NCBI GenBank assembly: GCA_017882935.1
Contig: JADGOP010000038.1
Coordinates: 1 to 10,562 of the forward strand
Origin: Actinomycetota bacterium
Lineage (GTDB): Bacteria; Actinomycetota; Acidimicrobiia; Acidimicrobiales; Iamiaceae
Reading direction: 5' to 3'
DNA length: 10,562 nt
Of the stretch, positions 1 to 6,277 are shown piece after piece. The notes beneath the pieces were generated by a model that worked only from the letters and a program-made list of their open reading frames with translations, had not been told where the DNA came from and did no database searches. Position 1 is the first letter of the stretch. Each line of letters opens with the position of its first letter. The translations under genes and the position numbers were made by a program.

Positions 1-863
1 GTGATGCGGGCCAGCATCTGGCTGGACGTGTCGTAGCGGAGCGTCTCCTCGACCCAGTCGGTGACGCGCGCCGGGTCGGCGAAGGGCTTGGCCCCCTCGT
101 CGGGGTCGACCCAGCCCCAGTGCCAGGCGTTGCCGAGCAGCTTGGTGGTGGTCTCGTTGCCCGCCACGACCATGAGGAACAGGAACCCCATGATCTCCTC
201 GTCGTCGAGGCGGTCGCCGTCGATCTCGGCGTCGAGCAGGGCGGACGTGAGGTCGTCGGTGCGCTTCACCCGGCGCTCGGCGAGCATGTCGGCGTAGTAG
301 GCGACGAGCGCGAACGCGGCCTCGACCCCGGCGGGCGGCACGTCGTTCATGCCCTCCTCGCGATGCACGAGCAGGTCGGACAAGCGCCGCACCTCGGCCC
401 GGTCGGCCTTGGGCACACCGATGAGCTCGGAGATCACGTCCATGGGGAGCTTGCCGGCGAAGTCGCGGATGAAGTCGAGCTCGCCCTTCTCGACGGCCTC
501 GTCGAGGTACTCGCCCGCCAGCTCGCGGATGCGCGGCTCGAGGTCGACCACCCGGCGGGGGGTGAAGCCCCGCGACACCAGCCCGCGCATGCGCCCGTGG
601 CGGGGCGGGTCCATGGCCAGGAACGACATGGTCTTGTAGGCGTAGGGGCCCGACGCGGCAGGGTCGAGGGAGACGCCGTGGCTGGACGAGAAGCGACCGG
701 AGTCGCGGAACGCGGCCACCACGTCGGCGTGGCGTGACAGCGCCCAGAACCCCATCTCGTGGTTGCGGTACACCGGCGCCTCGTCGCGCAGGCGGGCGTA
801 GGTGGGGTAGGGATCCTCGTGGATCTCGTACGCGTAGGGGTTGTAGACGAGCGTGGCGGTCAT
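1..863 (-). CDS. cytochrome P450, C-terminal part missing at window edge
   Basis: This is a heme-thiolate monooxygenase of soluble actinobacterial type; it would need ferredoxin and reductase partners, and none are in the window. About 287 residues are present of a usual ~400. Visible landmarks are the helix-C region DPPRHGRMRGLVSRGF (from residue 85), the I-helix oxygen-activation motif AGNETT (residues 234-239) and the K-helix ExxR motif ETLR (273-276). The cysteine heme-ligand loop lies beyond position 1 and cannot be checked. The ATG at 863 overlaps the stop of the upstream tetR by 4 bp (ATGA). It has an ideal Shine-Dalgarno GGAGG (870-874) with a 6-nt spacer, so the start is secure and translation is probably coupled to tetR. 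The substrate cannot be told from the sequence. P450s next to TetR genes often act on lipids, sterols or xenobiotics, but that is only context. Confidence 0.95.
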   Translation of the reverse strand, partial: MTATLVYNPYAYEIHEDPYPTYARLRDEAPVYRNHEMGFWALSRHADVVAAFRDSGRFSSSHGVSLDPAASGPYAYKTMSFLAMDPPRHGRMRGLVSRGFTPRRVVDLEPRIRELAGEYLDEAVEKGELDFIRDFAGKLPMDVISELIGVPKADRAEVRRLSDLLVHREEGMNDVPPAGVEAAFALVAYYADMLAERRVKRTDDLTSALLDAEIDGDRLDDEEIMGFLFLMVVAGNETTTKLLGNAWHWGWVDPDEGAKPFADPARVTDWVEETLRYDTSSQMLARI

Positions 864-1474
864 CCGCGGCCTCCGAGGACGGTCGTGGCCACGTCGGCCA
901 GGAGATCGGGCAGGTCGGCGTAGGCGAGGTGGCCCATGCCGGCATGGAGCAGGGCGCCGCTGGCGGCCAGCTCGAGGGTGCGCACCACCGAGGGGTCGGC
1001 GTCGTCGCCGAGTGCGGCCACGATGCGCTGGTGGAGCTCCACGCCGATGCGGTCGCGCAGCAGCTTCACGTCGGGGTCGGCGGCGAGCATGGCGATGGAC
1101 ACGGCGGCGGCCACCTCGGGCTCGTCGGCCACGAGCAGCGCGTAGTCGGACAGGGCGCGCGCGGCGCGGTCGGCCGCGCCGCGACGCAGGTCGGGCGGGG
1201 CGGCGGGGAGCTCGCGCAGGCGCCGCCAGAACACTTCGGCGACGAGGTGGTCCTTCGACGCGAAGTAGGTGTAGGCGGTGGCGGGGGCGACCCCGGCGCG
1301 GCGCGCCACGTTGCGCACCGTGCAGCCGTCGTAGCCGACCTCGCGGATCTCGTCGACGGCCGCCTCGGTGAGCCGCTGGACCGTCTGCGCCTGGCGGAGC
1401 GAGAGCTGGCGGCGCGTGGCCTCGAGCTCGACGGGTGCCGGTTCGACCGCGGGATTGGACACTGAACTGGACAT
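860..1474 (-). CDS. TetR/AcrR-family transcriptional regulator, 204 aa
   Basis: This is a ligand-responsive DNA-binding repressor. Residues about 30-80 form the TetR N-terminal domain. The helix-turn-helix is TVRNVARRAGVAPATAYTYF (52-71), followed by the typical KDHLVAEVF. The C-terminal two thirds is helical and alanine-rich and would be the ligand and dimer domain; it matches no ligand class I recognise. The gene overlaps the P450 by 4 bp, so it is the first gene of a two-gene (or longer) operon. The ATG at 1474 lies inside a perfect 16-bp palindrome, 8 nt after a -10 box, with no Shine-Dalgarno. This points to a leaderless mRNA and tight autoregulation. Regulation of the P450 follows from the shared transcript. 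Family assignment is firm; ligand and targets are unknown. Confidence 0.95.
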   Translation of the reverse strand: MSSSVSNPAVEPAPVELEATRRQLSLRQAQTVQRLTEAAVDEIREVGYDGCTVRNVARRAGVAPATAYTYFASKDHLVAEVFWRRLRELPAAPPDLRRGAADRAARALSDYALLVADEPEVAAAVSIAMLAADPDVKLLRDRIGVELHQRIVAALGDDADPSVVRTLELAASGALLHAGMGHLAYADLPDLLADVATTVLGGRG

Positions 1475-1482
1475 CTGTCCAG
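1467..1482. promoter_or_regulatory. probable TetR operator, perfect palindrome
   Basis: The sequence CTGGACATCTGTCCAG is a perfect 7-bp inverted repeat around a 2-bp centre (CTGGACA-TC-TGTCCAG). It starts directly after the -10 box and covers the predicted transcription start and the tetR start codon. Size, symmetry and position fit a TetR-dimer operator that blocks initiation. A further TTGGACA half-site lies at 1455-1461. That the neighbouring TetR binds here is inferred from position. Confidence 0.7.
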
Positions 1483-1511
1483 AAGATAGACCCGCGTGTC
1501 GGGCCCGTCAA
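1483..1511 (-). promoter_or_regulatory. housekeeping-sigma promoter for tetR-P450 operon
   Basis: On the minus strand the -35 box TTGACG (1511-1506) and the -10 box TATCTT (1488-1483) are separated by exactly 17 nt. The last -10 base is 8 nt from the tetR ATG, so transcription should begin at or within a base or two of the start codon. The patch is clearly less GC-rich than its surroundings. This is the best sigma-70-like promoter I see in the window. Confidence 0.75.
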
Positions 1512-1546
1512 CCCCGCCTGATGGTCCGTCCGACCGGCCCGACCTC

Positions 1547-1552
1547 TAGCAT
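1547..1552 (+). promoter_or_regulatory. -10 box for leaderless gtrA transcript
   Basis: TAGCAT (1547-1552) matches TAnnnT and ends 8 nt before the GTG at 1561. No Shine-Dalgarno precedes that GTG, which fits a leaderless message. I see no good -35 box at 16-19 nt upstream, so this is a moderate call. The 86-base gap 1475-1560 would then hold two divergent promoters. Confidence 0.45.
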
Positions 1553-1560
1553 CGTCGCCC

Positions 1561-2121
1561 GTGGACCTCTCTCCCAATGGCCTCAAGGACTTGGCGCGCT
1601 CGCCCGCCGGGATGAAGATCCTGCGCTACTCGGCGGTGTCGGCCATCGGCGTGGCCATGACGGTCACGCTGTTCACGATCATCAACCTGATCCGCATCCC
1701 GTCCGCCGGCCACGGCTTCCTCGTCTCCGACCACCACGTGCGGCCCTGGTTCAGCAACGTGGTCGCCGTCGGCCTCACCACCATCCCCACCTACTACCTG
1801 AACCGGGCCTGGGTGTGGGGCAAGCGCGGCAAGAGCCACCTCGGCAAGGAGGTGCTGCCGTTCTGGGTGTTCTCGTTCGCCGGCCTCGGCCTGTCGACGC
1901 TGTTCGTGGCCGTGGCCAACCACGGCAAGCACGGCAAGCCCACCCCCATGCACCAGCTCGTGCTCATCATCGCCCAGCTGGCCGGCTTCGGGATCCTGTG
2001 GGTCGCCCGCTTCTTCGTGCTCGACAAGCTCATGTTCGGCAAGACGCACGTGCCCCACGACTCGGTCGACGACGCGGCCCACGAGCTGCTCACGCACACG
2101 CACACCGCCGACCACTCGTGA
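1561..2121 (+). CDS. GtrA-family membrane protein, 186 aa
   Basis: GtrA-like proteins are small four-helix membrane proteins thought to flip, or help present, polyprenyl-phosphate-linked sugars for envelope glycan or glycolipid synthesis. Hydrophobic segments lie near residues 23-44, 64-80, 98-118 and 132-150. The family signature is visible as YYLNRAWVWG (78-87) after helix 2 and ARFFVLDKLMFG (149-160) at the end of the domain. The His- and Asp-containing C-terminal tail (161-186) is probably cytoplasmic. The GTG at 1561 follows a -10-like box by 8 nt; ATG at 1615 (residue 19) is an alternative start just before the first helix. The stop overlaps the next gene by 4 bp (GTGA), so the two are cotranslated. 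Its sugar donor is unknown; the glycosyltransferase at 4964-6238 is a possible functional partner, but this is inference. Confidence 0.88.
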   Translation: MDLSPNGLKDLARSPAGMKILRYSAVSAIGVAMTVTLFTIINLIRIPSAGHGFLVSDHHVRPWFSNVVAVGLTTIPTYYLNRAWVWGKRGKSHLGKEVLPFWVFSFAGLGLSTLFVAVANHGKHGKPTPMHQLVLIIAQLAGFGILWVARFFVLDKLMFGKTHVPHDSVDDAAHELLTHTHTADHS

Positions 2122-2747
2122 TCGCACCCGATCTCCGGGACAAGGCCCTCGCGGCCCGTGGCTTCATGCCCCCCGACGAGGGTGACGCGCTCGCCGACGC
2201 CGCGCTCGCCGCGGCTGCCGCCGTGCCCGGCGCGCCGCTGCTCGAGATCGGCACCTACTGCGGCAAGTCGGCGATCTGGCTGGGGGCCGCGGCCCGCGAG
2301 GCCGGCACCGTGCTGTTCACGGTCGACCACCACCGCGGCTCCGAGGAGAACCAAGCCGGGTGGGAGTGGCACGAGCCCGACCTGGTCGACCCGGCAGTGG
2401 GTCTGATCGACACGCTCGGCGTGTTCCGCCGCACCATCGCCGACGCCGGGCTCGAGGAGTCGGTCATCGCGGTGGTCGGCGACTCACCCGCGGTCGCCCG
2501 GCACTGGCTCACGCCGCTGGCGCTGCTGTTCATCGACGGTGGCCACGGCAGCGACCCCGCCCACCGCGACTTCGAGCTGTGGACCCCGCTCGTGGCGCCC
2601 GGCGGGCTGCTGTGCATCCACGACGTGTTCCCGGACCCCGCCGACGGCGGCCGCCCGCCCTATGAGATCTACCTCCGCGCGCTCGACTCGGGCCGCTTCA
2701 CCGACGATCGTGCCGTCGGCTCCCTGCGCGTCCTACGGCGGAGCTGA
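2118..2747 (+). CDS. class I SAM-dependent methyltransferase (Methyltransf_24-like), 209 aa
   Basis: This is a Rossmann-fold methyltransferase. Visible are SAM motif I LLEIGTYCGKSAIWLG (41-56), the acidic end of strand 2 FTVDHH (67-72), GDS (121-123), the post-motif strand LLFIDGGHGSDPAHRDF (136-152) and the last core strand GGLLCIHDVF (162-171). The two Asp/His-containing loops (D140-H143 and H168-D169) resemble the acceptor or metal side of Methyltransf_24 and catechol-O-methyltransferase-like enzymes, so a hydroxyl acceptor is plausible but not shown. The start is the GTG at 2118, which overlaps the gtrA stop (GTGA). The longer open frame reaching back to 1368 is only the non-coding side of gtrA and tetR. 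It ends 3 bp from the stop of the convergent small gene, with no terminator hairpin between them. The acceptor is unknown. Confidence 0.88.
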   Translation: MIAPDLRDKALAARGFMPPDEGDALADAALAAAAAVPGAPLLEIGTYCGKSAIWLGAAAREAGTVLFTVDHHRGSEENQAGWEWHEPDLVDPAVGLIDTLGVFRRTIADAGLEESVIAVVGDSPAVARHWLTPLALLFIDGGHGSDPAHRDFELWTPLVAPGGLLCIHDVFPDPADGGRPPYEIYLRALDSGRFTDDRAVGSLRVLRRS

Positions 2748-2750
2748 CGC

Positions 2751-2963
2751 TCAGACGTCTTGCAGGCGCTCGTGCAGCGTGCTGAGCGTGGAGTGGTCGA
2801 CGCGACCCTCTTCGGACTCGGCCTCGCGGGCCCGGGCGAGCAGCTCGTCGGTGCCACGGGTGGTGGTGACCTTGGCGGGCTCACGGGCGGCGCCGCGGGC
2901 GGGCAGCCCGGTGCGCGTGCTCTTGGAACCGAGCCGGTTCGTGAGGGGTGCCGCGTCAGTCAC
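2751..2963 (-). CDS. hypothetical small protein, 70 aa
   Basis: I do not recognise this protein. The first ~38 residues are basic, Thr/Arg/Ala-rich and probably disordered. Residues 38-70, from GTDELLARAREAESEEGR onward, look like an acidic amphipathic helix ending in HERLQDV. There is no signal peptide, membrane segment or Cys pair. I chose the GTG at 2963 because a -10-like TATCGT (2977-2972) ends exactly 8 nt before it, as for tetR and gtrA. A TTG at 2972 in the same frame would give 73 residues but lies inside that box. It follows the toroid gene by 54 nt on the same strand and abuts the convergent methyltransferase. The promoter-like spacing and skewed composition argue that it is real. 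A short spurious frame cannot be excluded. Confidence 0.55.
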   Translation of the reverse strand: MTDAAPLTNRLGSKSTRTGLPARGAAREPAKVTTTRGTDELLARAREAESEEGRVDHSTLSTLHERLQDV

Positions 2964-2971
2964 AGACCACA

Positions 2972-2977
2972 ACGATA
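2972..2977 (-). promoter_or_regulatory. -10 box for leaderless small gene
   Basis: TATCGT on the minus strand (2977-2972) lies 8 nt before the GTG at 2963. It sits in a locally AT-richer stretch (2961-2980) between two GC-rich genes. No convincing -35 box is seen at 17-19 nt. The identical distance in three genes of the window supports it. Confidence 0.45.
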
Positions 2978-3017
2978 GAGGACGGACGGTCGCGATTGCC
3001 GCATCGTGACGAGAAAG

Positions 3018-4121
3018 TCAGTCGCGCTCGGCGCCGGAGTCGACCGCGTCGTCGAGGCGGTCGAGCACCAGGGGCGGCAGCACCGACTCGGGGTCGGCGA
3101 AGAGCGCCGAGGCCCGCGTGGGCTCACCCAGCGCGTCGGCCGCGAGCACGACCGAGGCGGCCGTGTAGGTGGACTGCTCGTCGTCGGGGAAGTGCACCTC
3201 GTCGGGGTAGACGGTGCCGGTCCAGTAGCGGCCGCCGTCGGCGCGGTACTGCTGGATCCACGAGAACAGGGAGGTGGCCCGCTCGCGGTCGCCGAAGGTG
3301 AGCAGCGCCATGGAGCACTCGCACGTCTCGGCAACGGTGATCCAGGGCCGGTCGGACACGCAGCGCACGCCGCGGCCCTCCATCACGAAGGTGTCCCAGC
3401 GGGCGTCGATGCGGGCCCGCGCGGCGTCGTGGGACAGCACGCCGGCGAGCACCGGGTAGTACCAGTCCATGGCCCAGCGGTGCTTCGGCGCGAAGGCGTC
3501 GGGCTCGTTGGCGATGACGTGCGCGAGGCGTGCCGCCGAGAGCTCCCAGTCGGGCCGCTCGTGGCCGAGCAGCTCGGCGAGGGCGATGGCGCAGCGGAGG
3601 CTGTGGCAGATGCTCGACGAGCCGGTGAGCAGCGCGAACGACCACGGCGTGCCGTCGGCGTGCCGGGCCCAGAGGATCTCGCCGCGGGGCGTCTGCAGGT
3701 CGAGCACGAAGTCGATGGCGCGCTCGACGACGGGCCACAGCGCCTCGACGAAGCCGCGGTCGGCGAACATCAGCCAGTGGTGCCACACGCCGGCGGCCAC
3801 GTAGGCGCACACGTTGGCGTCGAGCTTGTCCTGCTCGATGCGGTCGGCCAGGTAGTACTGGTGCCAGGCGCCGTCGGGCCGTTGCACCGACGTGAGCCAG
3901 TCGAACGCCAGCTCGGCCTCGGCGCGGAACCCGGCGATGGCGAGCGCCATGGCGGCCTCGACGTGGTTCCAGGGGTCGCAGTGGCCGCCGGGCGTCCAGG
4001 GGATCATGCCGTTGGGCAGCTGCCAGTCGGCGATGGCCGAGGCGGTGGCCGCCACCTCGACGGCCGACATGATGCCGGGCAGCTCGGGTACGGGCGGGAC
4101 GTCAGGCAGGGACTCAGGCAC
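3018..4121 (-). CDS. alpha/alpha-toroid protein, 'prenyltransferase/squalene oxidase repeat'-like, 367 aa
   Basis: The protein shows a repeating helical pattern with QW-like motifs (Q, then G, then W): Q34-G38-W42, Q80-DG-W86, Q143-G147-W151 and Q290-DGG-W300. This is typical of alpha/alpha toroids (terpene cyclases, protein prenyltransferases, six-hairpin glycosidases). I do not see the DxDD acid motif of squalene-hopene cyclases or a prenyltransferase zinc site. Conserved-looking polar blocks are GGHCDPWNHVEAAMAL (45-60), KHRWAMDWYYP (213-223) and AETCECSMALL (264-274). These fit a carbohydrate-active toroid at least as well as a terpene enzyme. No signal peptide or membrane helix is visible, so it is probably cytosolic. 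I prefer the GTG at 4121 (GGGGAGG at 4134-4128, 6-nt spacer, 8-bp overlap with the methyltransferase) over the ATG at 4136, which has no Shine-Dalgarno. Its reaction is unknown. Confidence 0.8.
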   Translation of the reverse strand: MPESLPDVPPVPELPGIMSAVEVAATASAIADWQLPNGMIPWTPGGHCDPWNHVEAAMALAIAGFRAEAELAFDWLTSVQRPDGAWHQYYLADRIEQDKLDANVCAYVAAGVWHHWLMFADRGFVEALWPVVERAIDFVLDLQTPRGEILWARHADGTPWSFALLTGSSSICHSLRCAIALAELLGHERPDWELSAARLAHVIANEPDAFAPKHRWAMDWYYPVLAGVLSHDAARARIDARWDTFVMEGRGVRCVSDRPWITVAETCECSMALLTFGDRERATSLFSWIQQYRADGGRYWTGTVYPDEVHFPDDEQSTYTAASVVLAADALGEPTRASALFADPESVLPPLVLDRLDDAVDSGAERD

Positions 4122-4953
4122 CGATGGCCTCCCCATTGATGCGGTCGAAGTCGAGGTCGAGCTCGACGTCGGACGGACGCGGGTCGGCGGAGCCCGTGGC
4201 CGTGCCGGTGCCCGCCGCGTCGGCGTCGAGTGGCTTGCGGGCGTAGACGACCTTGCTCTTGCCCAGCACGGGGTTGAGGATGCGCTCCGTGGCGTGGGTG
4301 ACCCGGCTGATGCCCGGCGTGCCCATGAGGTCCCACACGAGGACCTGGTGGTAGGCCTTGACCAGCGGGTTCTGGTCGTTGGTGGGGCCGACTGCGCACT
4401 TGAGCCACCAGTACGGCGAGTGCAGCGCGTGGGCCCGGTGGGCGCCGCGGGGCTCGAGCCCTGCGTCGCGCATGCGGTGGCGCAGCCGGGCCTCGGTGTA
4501 GATGCGGACGTGGCCGCCCTCGACGTAGGGGGCGTGGTACTGGTCGGAGAGCGCCCAGCACACCTGCTCGGGGAACCAGGCGGGGACGGTCACGGCCATC
4601 ACGCCGCCGGGGCGCAGGATGCGTGCCAGCTCGCGGAACGCGGCGCCGTCGTCGGGGACGTGCTCGAACACCTCGGACGCGATGATGCGGTCGAACGAGC
4701 CGGTGGTGAACGGCAGGTTGCAGGCGTCGCCGTTGACGGCTGCGGCGTGCGGGTCGTCGGGCAGCTCGCCCTGCTCGGCCATGGCGCCGATCAGCGCGGT
4801 GACCGAGGGCAGCTCGTCGAAGGCGTAGTCGAGCGCCACCACCCGCGCGCCGCGCCGGGCGGCCTCGAAGGCGTGGCGACCGGCGCCGCAACCGAGGTCG
4901 AGCAGGCGGTCGCCGGGGCGCAGTCCGAGGCGGCCGTAGTCGACGGTGAGCAT
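4114..4953 (-). CDS. class I SAM-dependent methyltransferase, 279 aa
   Basis: This is a Methyltransf_11-type enzyme. Motif I is LLDLGCGAGRH (17-27), followed by the acidic strand-2 end ALDYAF (D42), the NGDACNLPF loop, FDRIIASEVFEHVPD (motif IV region) and ILRPGGVMAVTVP. After the core comes an extended region with tryptophans and aromatics (PYWWLKCAVGP) and an acidic tail VELDLDFD. The ATG at 4953 lies 10 nt after the glycosyltransferase stop; GAGG (4965-4962) gives a Shine-Dalgarno with an 8-nt spacer. Upstream codons in this frame run through the glycosyltransferase gene and are not coding here. Its end overlaps the toroid gene by 8 bp. Placement between a GT4 and a toroid protein suggests it methylates a sugar or glycolipid made by the first; this is inference. 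Confidence 0.92.
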   Translation of the reverse strand: MLTVDYGRLGLRPGDRLLDLGCGAGRHAFEAARRGARVVALDYAFDELPSVTALIGAMAEQGELPDDPHAAAVNGDACNLPFTTGSFDRIIASEVFEHVPDDGAAFRELARILRPGGVMAVTVPAWFPEQVCWALSDQYHAPYVEGGHVRIYTEARLRHRMRDAGLEPRGAHRAHALHSPYWWLKCAVGPTNDQNPLVKAYHQVLVWDLMGTPGISRVTHATERILNPVLGKSKVVYARKPLDADAAGTGTATGSADPRPSDVELDLDFDRINGEAIGA

Positions 4954-4963
4954 GGTGGCGGCC

Positions 4964-6238
4964 TCAGTGATTCCGGGCGTGGTGGGCGTTGTCGGCCAGG
5001 AGCTCGCGGTACTGCTCCACGGTGCGCTCGGCGGTGTGGCGCCAGCTCCACTGGGCCTCGACGCGGTTGCGACCGGCGGCGCCGACCCGGGCCCGCAGCT
5101 CGGGCTCGGCGAGGGCCGTGCGGATGCGGGCGGCCAGGGCCTCGGCATCGCCCGGGGGGACCAGCAGGGCGGTGTCGTTGTCGGCGCCGACCACCTCGGG
5201 GAGCGCCCCGCCGGTGGTGGCCACGAGCGGCACGCCACACGACATGGCCTCGATGGCCGGCAGGGAGAAGCCCTCGTAGAGCGAGGGCACGACGGCCAGC
5301 TCGGCCTCGCCGTAGAGCTCGACGATGCGCTCGTCGGTGACGCCGGTGACGAACTCGACGCAGCCCGACAGGCCCAGCTCGTCGATCTTGCGGGCCGACG
5401 CGCCGCCTTCCTTCTTGCGGCCGATGACCACCAGGTGCAGGTCGTCGCGCTCGGTGCGCAGCTTGGCCAGCGCCTCGAGCAGGAAGGCCAGTCCCTTCAT
5501 GGTGACGTCGGCGCTGGCGGTGGTGATGAGGCGGCCGGGCACGCGCTGGACGTGGGGCAGGGGCTTGAACAGGTCCGGGTCGACGCCCACCGGCACGATG
5601 TGCATGCGGTCGGGGTCGACCTTGTGGTCGCGCACGATGTCGGCGAAGGAGTTCTCGGACACCGTGACCACGCGGTCCAGCTGCTGCGCCACACGGGTCT
5701 GCATGCGGGTGAAGGCGTACCAGCGGCGCAGCGAGAACTTCTTGTAGCGGCCCTCGGCGTGCTCGAGCTCGAGCCGGCGGTCGACGGTGATGGGGTGGTG
5801 GATGGTGGCGAGCACCGGGAAGTCGCGCTTGATGGCGAGCAGGCCGTAGCCCAGGCACTGGTTGTCGTGGACCAGGTCGAAGTCGCCCAGGCGAGATCGC
5901 AGCTGGCTCCACGCCCGGAGGCTGAACGCGAGCGGCTCGGGGAAGGTTCCCGCCGAGAAGCTCATCACCTCGACCCAGTCGGGCCAGTGCTTCAGCTCCC
6001 ACATCCCCGGCATGCGCAGGGGGAAGTAGTCGTTGTAGATGTCGAGGCTGGGCAGCTCGACGAGCGGCACCCTCGGGTCGAGCACCGGGTAGGGCTGGCC
6101 CGACAGCACCTCGACGTGGTGCCCGAGGTCCGACAGCGCCTTCGAGAGGTGGCGGATGTAGATGCCCTGGCCACCGACGTGAGGTTTCCCCCGGTAGGCA
6201 AGCATCGCGATGCGGAGGGGGGAGTCGCCGGGAGACAT
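4964..6238 (-). CDS. GT4-family glycosyltransferase, 424 aa
   Basis: This is a retaining, GT-B-fold glycosyltransferase that moves a sugar from an activated donor, on the cytoplasmic side. The N-terminal domain starts RIAMLAYRGKPHVGGQGIYI (9-28), with the glycine-rich acceptor-side loop. The C-terminal donor domain has PVGVDPDLFKPLP (216-228), VIGRKKEGG (271-279) and the GT4 EX7E motif E322-GFSLPAI-E330, then GVPLVATTGGALPEV (335-349). ATG 6238 places RIAML nine residues from the start, as usual for the family. In-frame codons up to a TTG at 6277, overlapping the lnt stop (TTGA), would give a longer N-terminus with no family resemblance. It heads a tight run with the methyltransferase (10-nt gap) and the toroid gene. 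Donor and acceptor are not deducible; envelope glycans or glycolipids are likely from context. Confidence 0.93.
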   Translation of the reverse strand: MSPGDSPLRIAMLAYRGKPHVGGQGIYIRHLSKALSDLGHHVEVLSGQPYPVLDPRVPLVELPSLDIYNDYFPLRMPGMWELKHWPDWVEVMSFSAGTFPEPLAFSLRAWSQLRSRLGDFDLVHDNQCLGYGLLAIKRDFPVLATIHHPITVDRRLELEHAEGRYKKFSLRRWYAFTRMQTRVAQQLDRVVTVSENSFADIVRDHKVDPDRMHIVPVGVDPDLFKPLPHVQRVPGRLITTASADVTMKGLAFLLEALAKLRTERDDLHLVVIGRKKEGGASARKIDELGLSGCVEFVTGVTDERIVELYGEAELAVVPSLYEGFSLPAIEAMSCGVPLVATTGGALPEVVGADNDTALLVPPGDAEALAARIRTALAEPELRARVGAAGRNRVEAQWSWRHTAERTVEQYRELLADNAHHARNH

Positions 6239-6246
6239 GTGGGCCG

Positions 6247-6277
6247 AAGTTTTCTTTGCAACTGACCCCTCGGTCAA
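6247..6277 (-). promoter_or_regulatory. possible internal promoter for glycosyltransferase operon
   Basis: On the minus strand TTGACC (6277-6272) overlaps the lnt stop codon. AAACTT (6252-6247) follows after 19 nt and ends 8 nt before the glycosyltransferase ATG. The stretch 6247-6260 is strikingly AT-rich for this DNA. The -10 is imperfect and the spacer long, so this is tentative. If real, it lets the glycosyltransferase operon be expressed apart from lnt. Confidence 0.35.

Noticed and set aside
120..1465. Long plus-strand open frames opposite the P450 and tetR genes
   Set aside because: Their products are low-complexity Gly/Val/Glu/Arg strings with no family motif. They are the antisense of clearly recognisable genes, as is usual in GC-rich DNA.
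1368..2117. Upstream extension of the 2118-2747 methyltransferase frame
   Set aside because: It runs through tetR and gtrA in a shifted frame and is Arg/Pro/His-rich. The methyltransferase homology begins right after the GTG at 2118.
4122..4136. ATG at 4136 as start of the toroid protein
   Set aside because: No Shine-Dalgarno precedes it, whereas GGGGAGG sits 6 nt before the GTG at 4121. It remains a possible alternative.
4954..5238. N-terminal extension of the 4114-4953 methyltransferase
   Set aside because: The extra codons lie in the glycosyltransferase gene in another frame. The SAM motif begins 17 residues after the ATG at 4953, which has a Shine-Dalgarno.
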